From positions 1 through 30,058 of IMG/VR virus record IMGVR_UViG_3300026075_000029: a DNA stretch of 30,058 nucleotides; one strand, given 5' to 3'. This DNA comes from a virus. Under the pieces are notes generated by a model. That model searched no databases, was not told where the DNA came from, and worked only from the letters and a program-made list of their open reading frames with translations. Shown piece by piece: positions 6,873 through 15,485 of this stretch (position 1 is the stretch's first letter; each line of letters opens with the position of its first letter). The position numbers and the translations under genes were made by a program.

Positions 6873-7427
6873 TTAGAAGCCCGTGGGGGAGATGTCGAAG
6901 GGCAGAAGCGGGACGGCCTCAGCCTCGTCGGTGACGACCAGGATATTTGACACGGTGACGACTCCTTCATCGGGATCGAATTCGGGGTCCAGCTCATCGA
7001 GTTCCCGCACCCGGTCGTGCTGGGTCACGGCCTCCCGGGCGCGCGGTTCGAAGGTGGCGATCGCGTCGCCGGGGTCAGCCAGGCCGATCCAGTCGTCCGG
7101 CTCCTCGATGCCGAACTCGTCGGAGAAGATCGGGCTGCCGCCCTGGGCGGTGCAGAGGGCGTTGCCGATCCACTCGCGGAGGGAGTCCTTGCCGTAGACG
7201 ACCTGGGGGGCGGCGCTGGAGCCGCCGCGCTTGTAGCGCTGGCGCTCCCGATCCCATGCCCACGATTTGCCGAACGGGATCGGCGCTGGCGACGAGTCGG
7301 TGGCGAAGGCATCATCGGTGAGGGACGCCTCGGCGGCGGCGAGCTGGGCGTCGGCGCTGAGGAGGTCTTCGTCGCCCGCGGGAAGCAGCTCGAATTCGTC
7401 GTTGTCGGTGAACGTTTCTTCCGCCAT
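6873..7427 (-). CDS. DUF2634/gp25-like baseplate wedge protein (XkdS type)
   Basis: A 184-residue protein with PIPFGKSWAWD (residues 49-59) and VVYGKDSLREWIGNALCTAQG (77-97) followed by a DEFG segment, the pattern of DUF2634/gp25-like wedge proteins that contact baseplate J. The first ~45 residues are an acidic extension. Two starts are possible: ATG 7508, which overlaps the upstream gene by 38 bases, or ATG 7427. I prefer 7427 because a promoter-family candidate (GCGGAAGC, 16 bases, TACCGT) ends 12 bases before it and the gap is then free of coding. Neither start has a Shine-Dalgarno. Confidence 0.8.
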   Translation of the reverse strand: MAEETFTDNDEFELLPAGDEDLLSADAQLAAAEASLTDDAFATDSSPAPIPFGKSWAWDRERQRYKRGGSSAAPQVVYGKDSLREWIGNALCTAQGGSPIFSDEFGIEEPDDWIGLADPGDAIATFEPRAREAVTQHDRVRELDELDPEFDPDEGVVTVSNILVVTDEAEAVPLLPFDISPTGF

Positions 7428-7439
7428 CAGCGTAGGTAC

Positions 7440-7469
7440 ACGGTAGCCCGGCTCGGATTCTGCTTCCGC
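7440..7469 (-). promoter_or_regulatory. Degenerate phage promoter before DUF2634 gene
   Basis: GCGGAAGC, 16 bases, TACCGT, then 12 bases to ATG 7427. It retains GCGG, the last C, the exact spacing and a TAnnnT box. It falls in the 43-base gap that arises if the downstream start is used, so the two calls support but do not prove each other. Confidence 0.35.
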
Positions 7470-7470
7470 C

Positions 7471-7857
7471 TCATGCCGTGGTTTTGTCTTCGATGACCCC
7501 GACGGCATCTAGGACCGTCAGGAGGTTTTTGAGGGCGACGTTGCCGCCACGGGAGCCGGAGACCGAGGGAGGGTCGTCCTCCTGGGCGGAGTCGCCGACC
7601 AGTCGATCGAGCGCCATGTGGTCGCCCCTCTCGTCGTCCAAGACGGTGACGACGGACCCGACGCGGACTTTCCGCTTCAGCCCAGCGTGAAACTCGAAGT
7701 CCTCGTCACCCTCGGTGAGCCGGAGGTCGGAGCCGAAGGCTTCGAGGGTCAACGGGTCGAGCTTGACGACGCGGTAGCGCTGCGGCGGCGGCGACGCCTT
7801 GACGGCCTCCTCCCGAGCGGCCTTCCTCACCGCGTCCGCGAAGTCGCCCTTGCTCAC
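7471..7857 (-). CDS. DUF2577-like baseplate protein (XkdR type)
   Basis: A 128-residue protein with a small beta-barrel-like core: RYRVVKLDPLTLEAFGSDLRL, then KRKVRVGSVVTVLDDERGDHMALDRLV. This agrees with DUF2577 (XkdR), whose members carry a GD-V-V/L core ending in -Y-VLDRL. It starts at GTG, with the upstream stop overlapping as GTGA. Position between the hub genes and DUF2634 is as in PBSX (XkdQ-R-S-T). The role is structural, in the baseplate. Confidence 0.7.
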   Translation of the reverse strand: MSKGDFADAVRKAAREEAVKASPPPQRYRVVKLDPLTLEAFGSDLRLTEGDEDFEFHAGLKRKVRVGSVVTVLDDERGDHMALDRLVGDSAQEDDPPSVSGSRGGNVALKNLLTVLDAVGVIEDKTTA

Positions 7858-8237
7858 GCGATCGTCTCGATTTTGCAGGAGAGCGTCTCGTTGGCGAGGA
7901 TGCCGAGACCCATGAACGGGCGGCGGGCCAGGGAGAGGTCGTCCACGATTGAGGCGGTCCCGAGCACGTAGGCGAAAACGACCCGAGTTTCGGTCGGCAT
8001 CGCGCGGGAGATCTTCACGATGTCGCCAACCAGCTCGACCAGTTCGGAGTCCTCGCGCACGAGCGCGATCGAGCCGGTCTCAGGGTTGGTCGAGGTGTCG
8101 TGCCAGCCGACATCGGCGGCTTCGGCGGCGAGGTCATGGACGGGGCCGTCGAAGGCGGCCTGGGCGACCGGGAAGGCGCGACGGGCCATCTGGAGGTCGA
8201 GGTCGGCCTGGGCGGCGAGGAAGTCGATGAAGCTCAT
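7854..8237 (-). CDS. Unknown baseplate-region protein
   Basis: A 127-residue protein that I do not assign to a family. The start is the ATG at 8237 that overlaps the hub gene stop (AATGA); a longer frame reaching 8468 only re-reads the hub gene. The N-terminal third is helical with aliphatic residues (FLAAQADLDL), the rest beta-rich, ending on a CKIETIA strand. It sits between the XkdQ-like hub and the DUF2577 gene, both overlapping it by four bases, so it is translated with the baseplate set. An adaptor within the hub-wedge interface is plausible. Confidence 0.75.
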   Translation of the reverse strand: MSFIDFLAAQADLDLQMARRAFPVAQAAFDGPVHDLAAEAADVGWHDTSTNPETGSIALVREDSELVELVGDIVKISRAMPTETRVVFAYVLGTASIVDDLSLARRPFMGLGILANETLSCKIETIA

Positions 8238-9493
8238 TCGGCATCTTCCTTTGGCTTGCGTCCGCCCCGCTCCTTCTTCTTCTTGTCCCGGCGCTCTTCG
8301 TCGCGGCGTTTCCGGTCCTCGAAGTAGGGGTCGTCCTGGGCGATGGTGATTTCCGTTTCGTAGCTGCTCGGCAGAAGAATGTGGTTTGCCCCGGTGACGA
8401 AGGCGAAGGAGCGATCCCGGGCAGTGTCCCCTACCTTGCCCGACCAACCCGGCTCGGTGGTGACCCACCTCACCGCCGAGCCTTTCTCCAGGAAGGGGAT
8501 GCCGGGGAGGGTGAGGGTGGCCGTTCGTTCCAGCTTGATCGCCTCGGCAAGGTCGCGCTTGGCCTGCTCGCGAAGATCCGCCCGGGAGTCCACTCGGCCG
8601 TAGTCCTTCTCTTTCTCGATCTTGCCGAAGCGTTTGATGGCGCTGACCGAGCGGATGGTTTCCTCGACCTTCCTGGTCTTCTCGCCGGAGCGGATCCGCC
8701 CCTTGGCGACGATCTGGGTGACCGGCCGGGGCTTACCGGTGGCCTGGGTGGAGCCGCCTTTCTCGATCCCCTTGATCGTGTACAGCGTCCCCGGGCGCCG
8801 GTAGGGGAGCACGTCGAGCCGGGTGTCGCGGAAGCGGATGACGAACTTCTGCGCCGTCTTCTCTTTCTCCAGGGCGACAGCTTTGCGGATGACCTCCAGG
8901 CCCGAGGCCTTCAGCTTCAGCTTCTTGATCTTGCGGCGGCCCTCGGAGATCCGGCCCGGGCGGACGCCGCACTTCTTGCAGACGTAGCGGATGATCTCGT
9001 CCATCGTCCAGCCGTCCGGGTGGCGCTTGTCCTTCTTGAACTCCCATTCGCGCTCGGTCAGGGAGAGCGGGGTCAGGTCGTCTTCGAGGGTGACCGAGAG
9101 GCTGCCGGTCTTCAGATCGACCGGGGGCACGTCGGGGATGCGGAGATCCCAGAGCCGCCGCCAGCGGCCGCCCCAGTGGACCAGGAGGCGGACGCGATCA
9201 CCCCTGACCACCGGGACCGAGTTGATCCTCTTGACGCCGGAGCGCCGGACGGTGAGGGAGCCGGAGAGCGTCGAGCCTTCGGCGTCAGACCAGTCCACCT
9301 CCGTCGTGTTCCGGGTCAGGGTCAGGTAGCGGCTCTCGCGCGGCTGGGCGGGGCGGACCAGGACGATGCGGAAGTCGAATTCACCCGGTTCGATCGAGGA
9401 GATCCGGCGGTCGTAGAAGGCCGACAGGTTGGGAGCGCGGAGTTGCGCCCGCTGGGTCTTCTTGCGCTGCTCGCGGCCGGTGGCCTGGGCCAT
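8234..9493 (-). CDS. XkdQ-like baseplate hub protein
   Basis: A 419-residue protein matching late-control gpD/XkdQ hub proteins in order and pattern. After a basic N-terminus comes a beta-rich domain (LTRNTTEVDWSDAEGSTL with GDRVRLLVHW near residues 100-110), then the VTLEDDLTPLSLTE segment, a helical WTMDEIIRYVCKKCGV element (163-178, with a CKKC pair), and the domain with FRDTRLDVLPYRRPGTLYTI. The C-terminal ~35 residues are an extreme Lys/Arg/Glu tail. The hub threads the tail tube to the puncturing tip. The ATG follows TAA of the LysM gene after a run of A residues without a clear Shine-Dalgarno. Confidence 0.85.
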   Translation of the reverse strand: MAQATGREQRKKTQRAQLRAPNLSAFYDRRISSIEPGEFDFRIVLVRPAQPRESRYLTLTRNTTEVDWSDAEGSTLSGSLTVRRSGVKRINSVPVVRGDRVRLLVHWGGRWRRLWDLRIPDVPPVDLKTGSLSVTLEDDLTPLSLTEREWEFKKDKRHPDGWTMDEIIRYVCKKCGVRPGRISEGRRKIKKLKLKASGLEVIRKAVALEKEKTAQKFVIRFRDTRLDVLPYRRPGTLYTIKGIEKGGSTQATGKPRPVTQIVAKGRIRSGEKTRKVEETIRSVSAIKRFGKIEKEKDYGRVDSRADLREQAKRDLAEAIKLERTATLTLPGIPFLEKGSAVRWVTTEPGWSGKVGDTARDRSFAFVTGANHILLPSSYETEITIAQDDPYFEDRKRRDEERRDKKKKERGGRKPKEDAE

Positions 9494-9497
9494 TTTT

Positions 9498-10268
9498 TTA
9501 GCCGACCTCGACGCCGACGCCTACGAAGTTGTCCGCTGCTTCGGTGCCGCCGCTGGGTCCGCGGTGCGGGCGCTCGGGGATCTTGATGAGGTCACCGACC
9601 TTGAAGCGCGGCAAGCCCACGAGCGGGTCTTCGCTGCCCCAGGTCGTGATCCCGTTCGCCTTCGCGATCTCGCGCCAGAATTCTTCGATGCCGTAGAAGT
9701 TGAGCGCGAGGCCGCGGAGGGTCGTCTGCGGGCCGATCGCGGCGGTCGTTGGCAGGTCGGCGGCTTTCCCGTGGCGACGACGGCGGGAGGAGATCCGGCG
9801 GTGCTCGGAGATGTCAATCTGGAGATAGCGGGTGTCGGCCTCGCCGCGCTTCAGGACGATCGCCAGCCGCCGCAGGGAGGCGAAGCCGTTGAACTCGGCG
9901 AAGTCGGCCGAGGGTTTATTGATGACCATGAGGTCGAAGACGGCGCGCTTGCGGAGGATCTTCTGGAGGGTGCGCTTGACGGCGCGGGGGTTCTGGCCGG
10001 GGGCGACCAGCCATTTCGGGTCGGAGTAGATCGTCAGCGCTTCGGTCGAGATCGTCTTCAGGCCCTCGGCGTGCTCGCCGGGGGCCGGGGTGGCGAAGCG
10101 CCCGGCGCCGACCGAGTCCCACTCTTCCCAGAGCGCTTCCTCCTCGACCACGAACTCGTCGCCGATGACGACCGGCAGGGTGAAGGGCTGGCGGAGCACC
10201 TGGCGCGGGGTCAGGTCAGGGACACGCCGGAAGCGGGCGTGAAGTCCGGCTCGCACTGCGTTCGGCAT
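9498..10268 (-). CDS. LysM-domain tail hub protein (XkdP type)
   Basis: A 256-residue protein with a LysM-like domain at about residues 180-231: GPQTTLRGLALNFYGIEEFW starts it and GDLIKIP closes it. This arrangement, an N-terminal beta-rich part (EALTIYSDPKWLV, ILRKRAVFDLMVINKPS) and a C-terminal LysM, is that of XkdP/gp53-like proteins placed just after the tape measure in contractile phages. The LysM may bind peptidoglycan or serve as a baseplate clamp. A basic SSRRRRHGK linker (161-168) separates the domains. The ATG overlaps the tape measure stop. Confidence 0.85.
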   Translation of the reverse strand: MPNAVRAGLHARFRRVPDLTPRQVLRQPFTLPVVIGDEFVVEEEALWEEWDSVGAGRFATPAPGEHAEGLKTISTEALTIYSDPKWLVAPGQNPRAVKRTLQKILRKRAVFDLMVINKPSADFAEFNGFASLRRLAIVLKRGEADTRYLQIDISEHRRISSRRRRHGKAADLPTTAAIGPQTTLRGLALNFYGIEEFWREIAKANGITTWGSEDPLVGLPRFKVGDLIKIPERPHRGPSGGTEAADNFVGVGVEVG

Positions 10269-13200
10269 CAGCCAACCTCCCGATCGGAGACTCCATCGGA
10301 GCCGTTGAGGGCACCGGCCAGCTCGGCCGCGATTCCCTTGGCGATGTTACGGCCGACGTTGCGGGCCTCGCTCGGGTCGCGGGCGATCACGGTGCCGATC
10401 GTCACCGGGATCGTCACGCCGCCCCCGGCGCCGCCCTTGCGGCCACGGCCCATCGGGGTGATGTGAACGTCCTCGGTGACCCCGCCCTCCCCGGCGCCGA
10501 ACATCGTCGGGTTCTTGACGCGGAAGTGGCCGCCGTTTTTGAACCAGCCCGCCATGCCCGGCACGCGGCCGCCGCGGCTGTACCAGTTGTGGCCCTGGTG
10601 GAAGGACCAGGCGGCCGAGGGCGAGCCGTAGCGGTCTTTTATGTACTTCAGCCCCCAGAGGATCTGCGCCCTCGCAGCAGCCGGGCCGCTGCCCTGGGCC
10701 TCTGGCCCCATCTTCGACGCCGGGAGGCTCTGAGGGATGCCGTACGCGCCGCTGGAGGGGTTCCTGGCGCCAGCGTCCCAGCCAGACTCCTGCTGCCAGA
10801 GGGCTTTCAGGTCCGGCCACTCGCCGCGGCCCCAGCCGAAGCCGCCCAGCATCGAGCGGGCGAGCGCCATGTTCTCGGCCGGGCCGCCGCCGAGACCGCC
10901 CGGCATCCCGCCGCCGCGGCCGCCGCGCCCGGCGACCATGCGGTTGAGGTTGCGGGACATCCCCCCGGCGATCGCCTGGTTGGCGTGGTCGGCGATCAGG
11001 CCGGTGAGGCCGCCGACGCCGGATTTCATCCCGCGGAGCTTTATCTGCGGGTGACCGGCGCCGACAGCGCGGCCGTGGCCGACGCCCGCCGCGCCTTTCG
11101 CGCCACCGCCCATGAACCCGATGTGGACGTGGTCGGAGTGGCCGCCGATCGCGCCGGGGACTTTCTGGCCGTTGTCGATGTAGTAGGGGTACGGGTCGTA
11201 GAACAGCTCGTTGATCGAGCCGCGGAAGGCTTTCTCGGCGCGGCGCCGATAGGCCCACATCTGCTGGGCCGAACCGGAGATGTCGTAGGCGAGGCCCGAG
11301 TAGTGCAGGGAGGTCGGGGCGTGTCCGCCAGAGGGGGTGCCGCCATAACCCGGACCCTGGCTCACCTTGAGGCCCATCGCCTGCGCCATCTTCCCAGCGG
11401 GCAGGATCGAACCGGTGGCAGAGAAGGTGCGGAACGGCTCGGAGTGGGCGCGGCCCTCGCGGCCAATCTCCCGCGCGAGCGTGGTGCCCATGGGCGCCAA
11501 CATCCGGTCGATCTTGCGCTCGGTGTGGCGGTTGTAGATCAGGGTCTCGCCGGGGGCGACCATGTTGCCGCCGCCGAGATCCACAGTGTCGTGAAGGCCC
11601 CGGCCGGGAATGCGCATACCGGTGGCGCCGTGACGGGTGGTCTTGTGGCCAGGTTTGAAGTGAGGGTCGAGCTTGCCGTTGACTTCGGCGGTGGCCGTGC
11701 CCGCGTTCGCGGCGCTGTCGGCGAGCGCCCCCGCTTCGCCCCCCTGGAGGGACTGCTGCGCGAGCTGGCGGGCGACTCCGGGAGAGAAGCCCATGTTGCG
11801 GAGCACGGCCATCGCGCGGTGCTCCAGCGCGGTGAGGTTCTTCGAGGCGGAGGCGAGCGCCTGCTGGGTCTTCGAGTCGGCAGCCTTGGCGACCTGATCC
11901 CAGGAGGACGCCGACACGTCCACGATGTTGCCGTGGATGACCTGAACCTTGCGGCCCATTTCTGCGAAGCGCTGTTCGATCGAGGAGGCGAGCTGATCGA
12001 CGGCGCCCTTGAGTTTCGGGTTTTCGCGGGCCATCTGGCGCGCGAGACCGAGACCCTGGGCGCCGAAGAGCTTGGCGGTGCGCGGGTCGTTGATGTCGCC
12101 GAGACGGTCGGCGATGTTCCCGATCGCCGAGGACCGAGCGCCTTTCGCGCCGTGGTTGATTTCCACCCTGGCCGCCCCCCGGATGTCCTCCACGAAGCCC
12201 CCGGCGCGAGCGGCCTGGGCGCCTTTGATTTTCTCGATCTGCGCCTGGAGGAAAGCTGCCTCGCCCTGCCCCTGCGGGGTGCCAGTGTCGGTGCCGCGGA
12301 GACGCTCGACGGCATAGTTGAGCGGCAGGGGGTGGGACTGGCGGTAGCGGAAGTACCCCGGCGCCTGCCCGGCTTCGCGCGCCGCCGCCGGGATCATGTT
12401 CGAGTAGAACTCGCCGTGAGGCCCGCCGAAGGTGCGCCGGGCCGCGCGGCGTTTACTGGCGAGCGCCGAGCCGAAGCCACTCCGGGCGTCCTCGAAGCCG
12501 GTGGCGAAGCGCTGGTCCATCGTCGGCGGCGCGGGGATCAGGCCGAAGGTGGCCTGACTGAGCGTGCTCCGGCCGCGTTCGCCGAGGTTGCCTTCGCTGG
12601 TTAGGAAGCCCAGGCCCGCCGAGAGCGCCATCAACGGACCGATGCGGGCGCCGAAGCCGCGGGCGAAGCGACCCGCGGTCGGTCCAAACTCCCTACCGGT
12701 GGCTCGCAGGCCAGCGCCGAGGCGCGAGTTGCGATTCCAGGCCGACTGGCCCTCGACGGTGCTGTAGCCGTAGCCGTAGCCGGGACTCCTGATGGCACCG
12801 CCGATGCGACCGAACGCGCCGCCCCGACCCGCGCCGCCGCCCGCTCCACCACCACCGCCGAGGATCAGCGGCATCCCCATGCCCGCAGCACCCGCCCCCG
12901 CGCCGCCGCCGAGCATCCGACCGCGGGCGCCGCCCATCGTGTTCCTAATCCCGGCGCCGCCCGCGATCAGGAAGGGGAGGCCGCCGGGGGTGAGGAGGCC
13001 CGCGTTGTCGAGGAGGCTGACGAGTTTGGTGCCCTGGGTGATCAGCGGCGAGAGGTGCTGCCCGACGCCCCAGAGCATCTGGGAGATGTCGCCGACCGCC
13101 CCGGCGATTTCTTTGGTGCCGCGCACCGCCTCCCGGAAGAACTGGTTGACTTTCCGCGGGTTCCGCTCGATCCAGCGGTCCCACTCTTGGAGCTGGCCGG

Positions 13201-14482
13201 TGAGGTCGGTGACGAGGCTCCGGCCGGGTTTGCGCCCGGCGCCGAGGAGATCCCCCCCGAGGTCGAGGCTGGCGCTGCCGAGGCGGCCCCACGCTTTCAG
13301 GTCATCAACGAATCCGCCGATCGTGTCGCGGGTGCCCTGGAGGTCGTTCGTGGACTTTTTCCAGCCCTCGGTCCAGTCCTCCAGGAAGACCATGCCTTCG
13401 TGGAAGAAGGGGCGCCCGGCGCGGGCGATGTTCTCTATCGAGCGCAGGACGTTCTCGGAGGTTCCCTCCAGGATCGAGAGGTCGGCGGTGGCCTCACGGG
13501 ACATCGCGCGATAGAAGTCGCGCGACCGTGGGTCAGCCAGGAAGTCGGCGAATTTGTCGCCCTGCTGCTGGGCCTCGCCGAGGAAGCGGTTGGAGGCGGC
13601 GCCGAACGCCGGGGTGAGCTGGCGGCCGAGGTTGATGCCGCGGGTGGCGATCCTGGCGACGCTGGCCTGGCCAGGCCCCGTCGCGTTGCCGAACTCGCTG
13701 CCGAGGGCGGTGCGGGCGCGGAGGAACTGGGCGGTGCCGCGGGGGGCGCCTTCGAGGGTCTGGCGATATTCGCGGAGCGCGAGCAGCGAGGCTTTCGAGG
13801 CCGGGCCGGTCTGGAGCACCTCTTCGCGGAACTTCTTCAGCGCATCGGAGGACTCCGCCATCTGCTTCGCGGCAACAATCGAGGTCGGCGCAGCGAGACC
13901 CCCTGCCGCGGCGCCGACGCCCATGCCGGTGAGACCCAGCGCGCCGAGACCCAGGGTGCCCGCCCCGGCACTGCCGAGCAGGGCACCAGCGCCGCCAACG
14001 AGCGGCGGCGTGGCGGCGAGACCAGCCGCGATGAGCGCGGTGGGAACTCGGCCCGCCAGCGGGATGCGAAGACCACCGGCCCCGAAGGAGGAACCACCGC
14101 CGGATGCTCGGGTGGCGGCGGGGACCGCGCCGAGGCCGACGTTGGGGGCGACCGTCTTGCCGTCGAGGACCGCCAGGCGGCGGATGAGCAGCTCGGTTTT
14201 TGCCAGTGCCGTGTCGAGGCCCCGGACGTGGACCTCGGGCGTGGCGCGCATCGCTGAGAGGCGCTCCATCTCTCGCACGAGGGCTTTCGCTTCCCTGCGA
14301 TCGCGGCCGAGCTGTTTCTCGTAGGCCTTGGCTTCCTCCAGGTTTTTGGCGCCGAAGGTGTCATCGACCGTTTTGCCGAGCTTCCGCATCGTGACATCGG
14401 TGCGCTCGCCCTCGCGGCTGATCCGCCGCAGGGCTTCCGTGGCTGGACGCTCGTTGAGGTCGAAGGTCCCTCGAACGGCCAT
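10268..14482 (-). CDS. Tape measure protein with M15 peptidase and SLT glycosidase domains
   Basis: A 1404-residue tail tape measure protein. Residues 1-110 are coiled-coil-like, 130-210 are a Gly/Ala-rich hydrophobic stretch, and long helical regions follow to about 480 and again at 670-900, as expected for a ruler of tail length. The C-terminal third is enzymatic. Residues 1058-1067 match SxHxxGxAxD exactly (Ser1058, His1060, Asp1067), and HVH at 1118-1120 completes the M15/LAS zinc site. A lysozyme-like domain follows, with QQESGW (Glu1232) and GAYGIPQ at 1245-1251. Gly-rich linkers separate the parts. These domains probably open the cell wall during DNA injection. The ATG overlaps the stop of the frameshifted chaperone (TGATG). 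Confidence 0.95.
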   Translation of the reverse strand: MAVRGTFDLNERPATEALRRISREGERTDVTMRKLGKTVDDTFGAKNLEEAKAYEKQLGRDRREAKALVREMERLSAMRATPEVHVRGLDTALAKTELLIRRLAVLDGKTVAPNVGLGAVPAATRASGGGSSFGAGGLRIPLAGRVPTALIAAGLAATPPLVGGAGALLGSAGAGTLGLGALGLTGMGVGAAAGGLAAPTSIVAAKQMAESSDALKKFREEVLQTGPASKASLLALREYRQTLEGAPRGTAQFLRARTALGSEFGNATGPGQASVARIATRGINLGRQLTPAFGAASNRFLGEAQQQGDKFADFLADPRSRDFYRAMSREATADLSILEGTSENVLRSIENIARAGRPFFHEGMVFLEDWTEGWKKSTNDLQGTRDTIGGFVDDLKAWGRLGSASLDLGGDLLGAGRKPGRSLVTDLTGQLQEWDRWIERNPRKVNQFFREAVRGTKEIAGAVGDISQMLWGVGQHLSPLITQGTKLVSLLDNAGLLTPGGLPFLIAGGAGIRNTMGGARGRMLGGGAGAGAAGMGMPLILGGGGGAGGGAGRGGAFGRIGGAIRSPGYGYGYSTVEGQSAWNRNSRLGAGLRATGREFGPTAGRFARGFGARIGPLMALSAGLGFLTSEGNLGERGRSTLSQATFGLIPAPPTMDQRFATGFEDARSGFGSALASKRRAARRTFGGPHGEFYSNMIPAAAREAGQAPGYFRYRQSHPLPLNYAVERLRGTDTGTPQGQGEAAFLQAQIEKIKGAQAARAGGFVEDIRGAARVEINHGAKGARSSAIGNIADRLGDINDPRTAKLFGAQGLGLARQMARENPKLKGAVDQLASSIEQRFAEMGRKVQVIHGNIVDVSASSWDQVAKAADSKTQQALASASKNLTALEHRAMAVLRNMGFSPGVARQLAQQSLQGGEAGALADSAANAGTATAEVNGKLDPHFKPGHKTTRHGATGMRIPGRGLHDTVDLGGGNMVAPGETLIYNRHTERKIDRMLAPMGTTLAREIGREGRAHSEPFRTFSATGSILPAGKMAQAMGLKVSQGPGYGGTPSGGHAPTSLHYSGLAYDISGSAQQMWAYRRRAEKAFRGSINELFYDPYPYYIDNGQKVPGAIGGHSDHVHIGFMGGGAKGAAGVGHGRAVGAGHPQIKLRGMKSGVGGLTGLIADHANQAIAGGMSRNLNRMVAGRGGRGGGMPGGLGGGPAENMALARSMLGGFGWGRGEWPDLKALWQQESGWDAGARNPSSGAYGIPQSLPASKMGPEAQGSGPAAARAQILWGLKYIKDRYGSPSAAWSFHQGHNWYSRGGRVPGMAGWFKNGGHFRVKNPTMFGAGEGGVTEDVHITPMGRGRKGGAGGGVTIPVTIGTVIARDPSEARNVGRNIAKGIAAELAGALNGSDGVSDREVG

Positions 14483-14688
14483 CAGCTAATCGCTTCCCCC
14501 AACGCGCTGATGGCGTCCCGGGTGGTGGTCTCCAATTCGGCGGCGTGGATGGCGAAGGCCGTCTCGATGGCGCGGCCCTTCATCACCGAGACCGGCTCCG
14601 CGAGGCCCCTCCAGGCGGTCCAGGGCTTGATGTCCCTGAACCGCCACTGTGCGTAGAGGAGCCAAGTGGGTCCACGCCGCTCTAGGAT
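14482..14688 (-). CDS. C-terminal extension of tail assembly chaperone, reached by -1 frameshift
   Basis: A 68-codon open frame with no usable start codon. It is in the -1 frame relative to the chaperone gene, begins right at its slippery site and ends overlapping the tape measure ATG. It encodes a Trp-rich helical piece (WLLYAQWRFRDIKPWTAWRG near residues 9-28) followed by IETAFAIHAAELE. Lambda-type G/GT tail chaperones make the same two products, the longer one recruiting the tape measure. The codon choice is in keeping with real coding. It is not an independent gene in my reading. Confidence 0.8.
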   Translation of the reverse strand: MLERRGPTWLLYAQWRFRDIKPWTAWRGLAEPVSVMKGRAIETAFAIHAAELETTTRDAISALGEAIS

Positions 14689-15485
14689 TTCCCCACGGCG
14701 TCCGCGATCGCCTGCTCGGCGGTGATCGAGGAGACCCGGGCGAAGCCGACCCGGTTGTTGACCATCCCGGCCGCGGCGTCGATCTCCTGAGCGACCCCGG
14801 TGATGACGCCCGGCTGGTACTGGAAGCGGGCCTTCACCGCGTCGTAGGGGTCACCGATGCCCTGGCCCATGAAGGTCGGGTCGGCGATCGGGATGACCTT
14901 GCCGGTCCCGTCTTTCATGTAGGTGACGGCGCGGGCCACCTTTTTCGCGTTGAGGGAGGCACGGTCCACCTGAGCCATCGGGCCTTCACCGGTCATGTGT
15001 TCTTTTTCCATCGCTTCGATTTCGGTGTCCCGAAGCTGGCGGAAGTGGAAGACCAGGACGCCGGGGCCATCCGGCGTATCGACCAGCGCATCCACGTCGT
15101 ACTCCAGCGCCTTCGTCGCCCCCAGGATGAAGTCCAGGACAGCGACCTCTTTCTGATTGGCTTCGATCTCGCCCTGCTCGGTGCCGTCACCCTGCAGGCG
15201 GCCTTCTGCTGCCTCGACCAGCGCCTCGGGGGCGTCTTTCGGCAGGCCGAGGGTGACGCGCCTGCGCTCCTCGTCGGTGAGGTCGGCCAGGGCCGGGTCG
15301 TCGTCGGCGGGCTTGCGGACGCCGGGAGGGGCACCGCCTTCGGCGGCGAGCTTCGCCGCGTCTTCCTCCGCTTGGCGGAGGCGCTCCTGGTTCTCCGCAC
15401 TCGCGGTCGGGTCAGCAGGCGGTGGGGACTGGGTCCCGCCCAGCCCGGGCTTCGGGGGGGTGGGGGCGGTGCTCTGCTCGTTCAT
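14682..15485 (-). CDS. Tail assembly chaperone (gpG-like short product)
   Basis: A 267-residue protein placed between tail tube and tape measure, where lambda-type and XkdN-type tail chaperones lie. The first ~95 residues are a Pro/Ala/Glu-rich disordered extension; the folded part contains VLVFHFRQLRDTEIEAMEKE (about residues 142-161), reminiscent of the F-F-L-E pattern of contractile-phage chaperones. AAGGAG lies five bases before the ATG. The last sense codons are GGG AAA TCC before TAG, and the preceding G completes the slippery heptamer GGGGAAA, so part of the translation should continue into the -1 frame. It acts transiently, on the tape measure during tail assembly. Confidence 0.8.
   Translation of the reverse strand: MNEQSTAPTPPKPGLGGTQSPPPADPTASAENQERLRQAEEDAAKLAAEGGAPPGVRKPADDDPALADLTDEERRRVTLGLPKDAPEALVEAAEGRLQGDGTEQGEIEANQKEVAVLDFILGATKALEYDVDALVDTPDGPGVLVFHFRQLRDTEIEAMEKEHMTGEGPMAQVDRASLNAKKVARAVTYMKDGTGKVIPIADPTFMGQGIGDPYDAVKARFQYQPGVITGVAQEIDAAAGMVNNRVGFARVSSITAEQAIADAVGKS
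14688..14694 (-). other. Programmed -1 ribosomal frameshift site
   Basis: The heptamer G GGG AAA is in the right register (X XXY YYZ-like): the P-site GGG re-pairs perfectly after slipping, and the A-site lysine tRNA would re-pair on GAA through a G-U. The zero-frame stop follows after one codon, and the -1 frame is open for 68 codons up to the tape measure. This is the standard place for the tail chaperone frameshift. Confidence 0.75.

Noticed and set aside
10463-12604. Long plus-strand open frame opposite the tape measure (713 codons)
   Set aside because: It is the antisense shadow of a GC-rich gene: composition is Arg/Ala/Gly/Val-rich with no domain, while the minus strand encodes recognisable M15 and SLT motifs.
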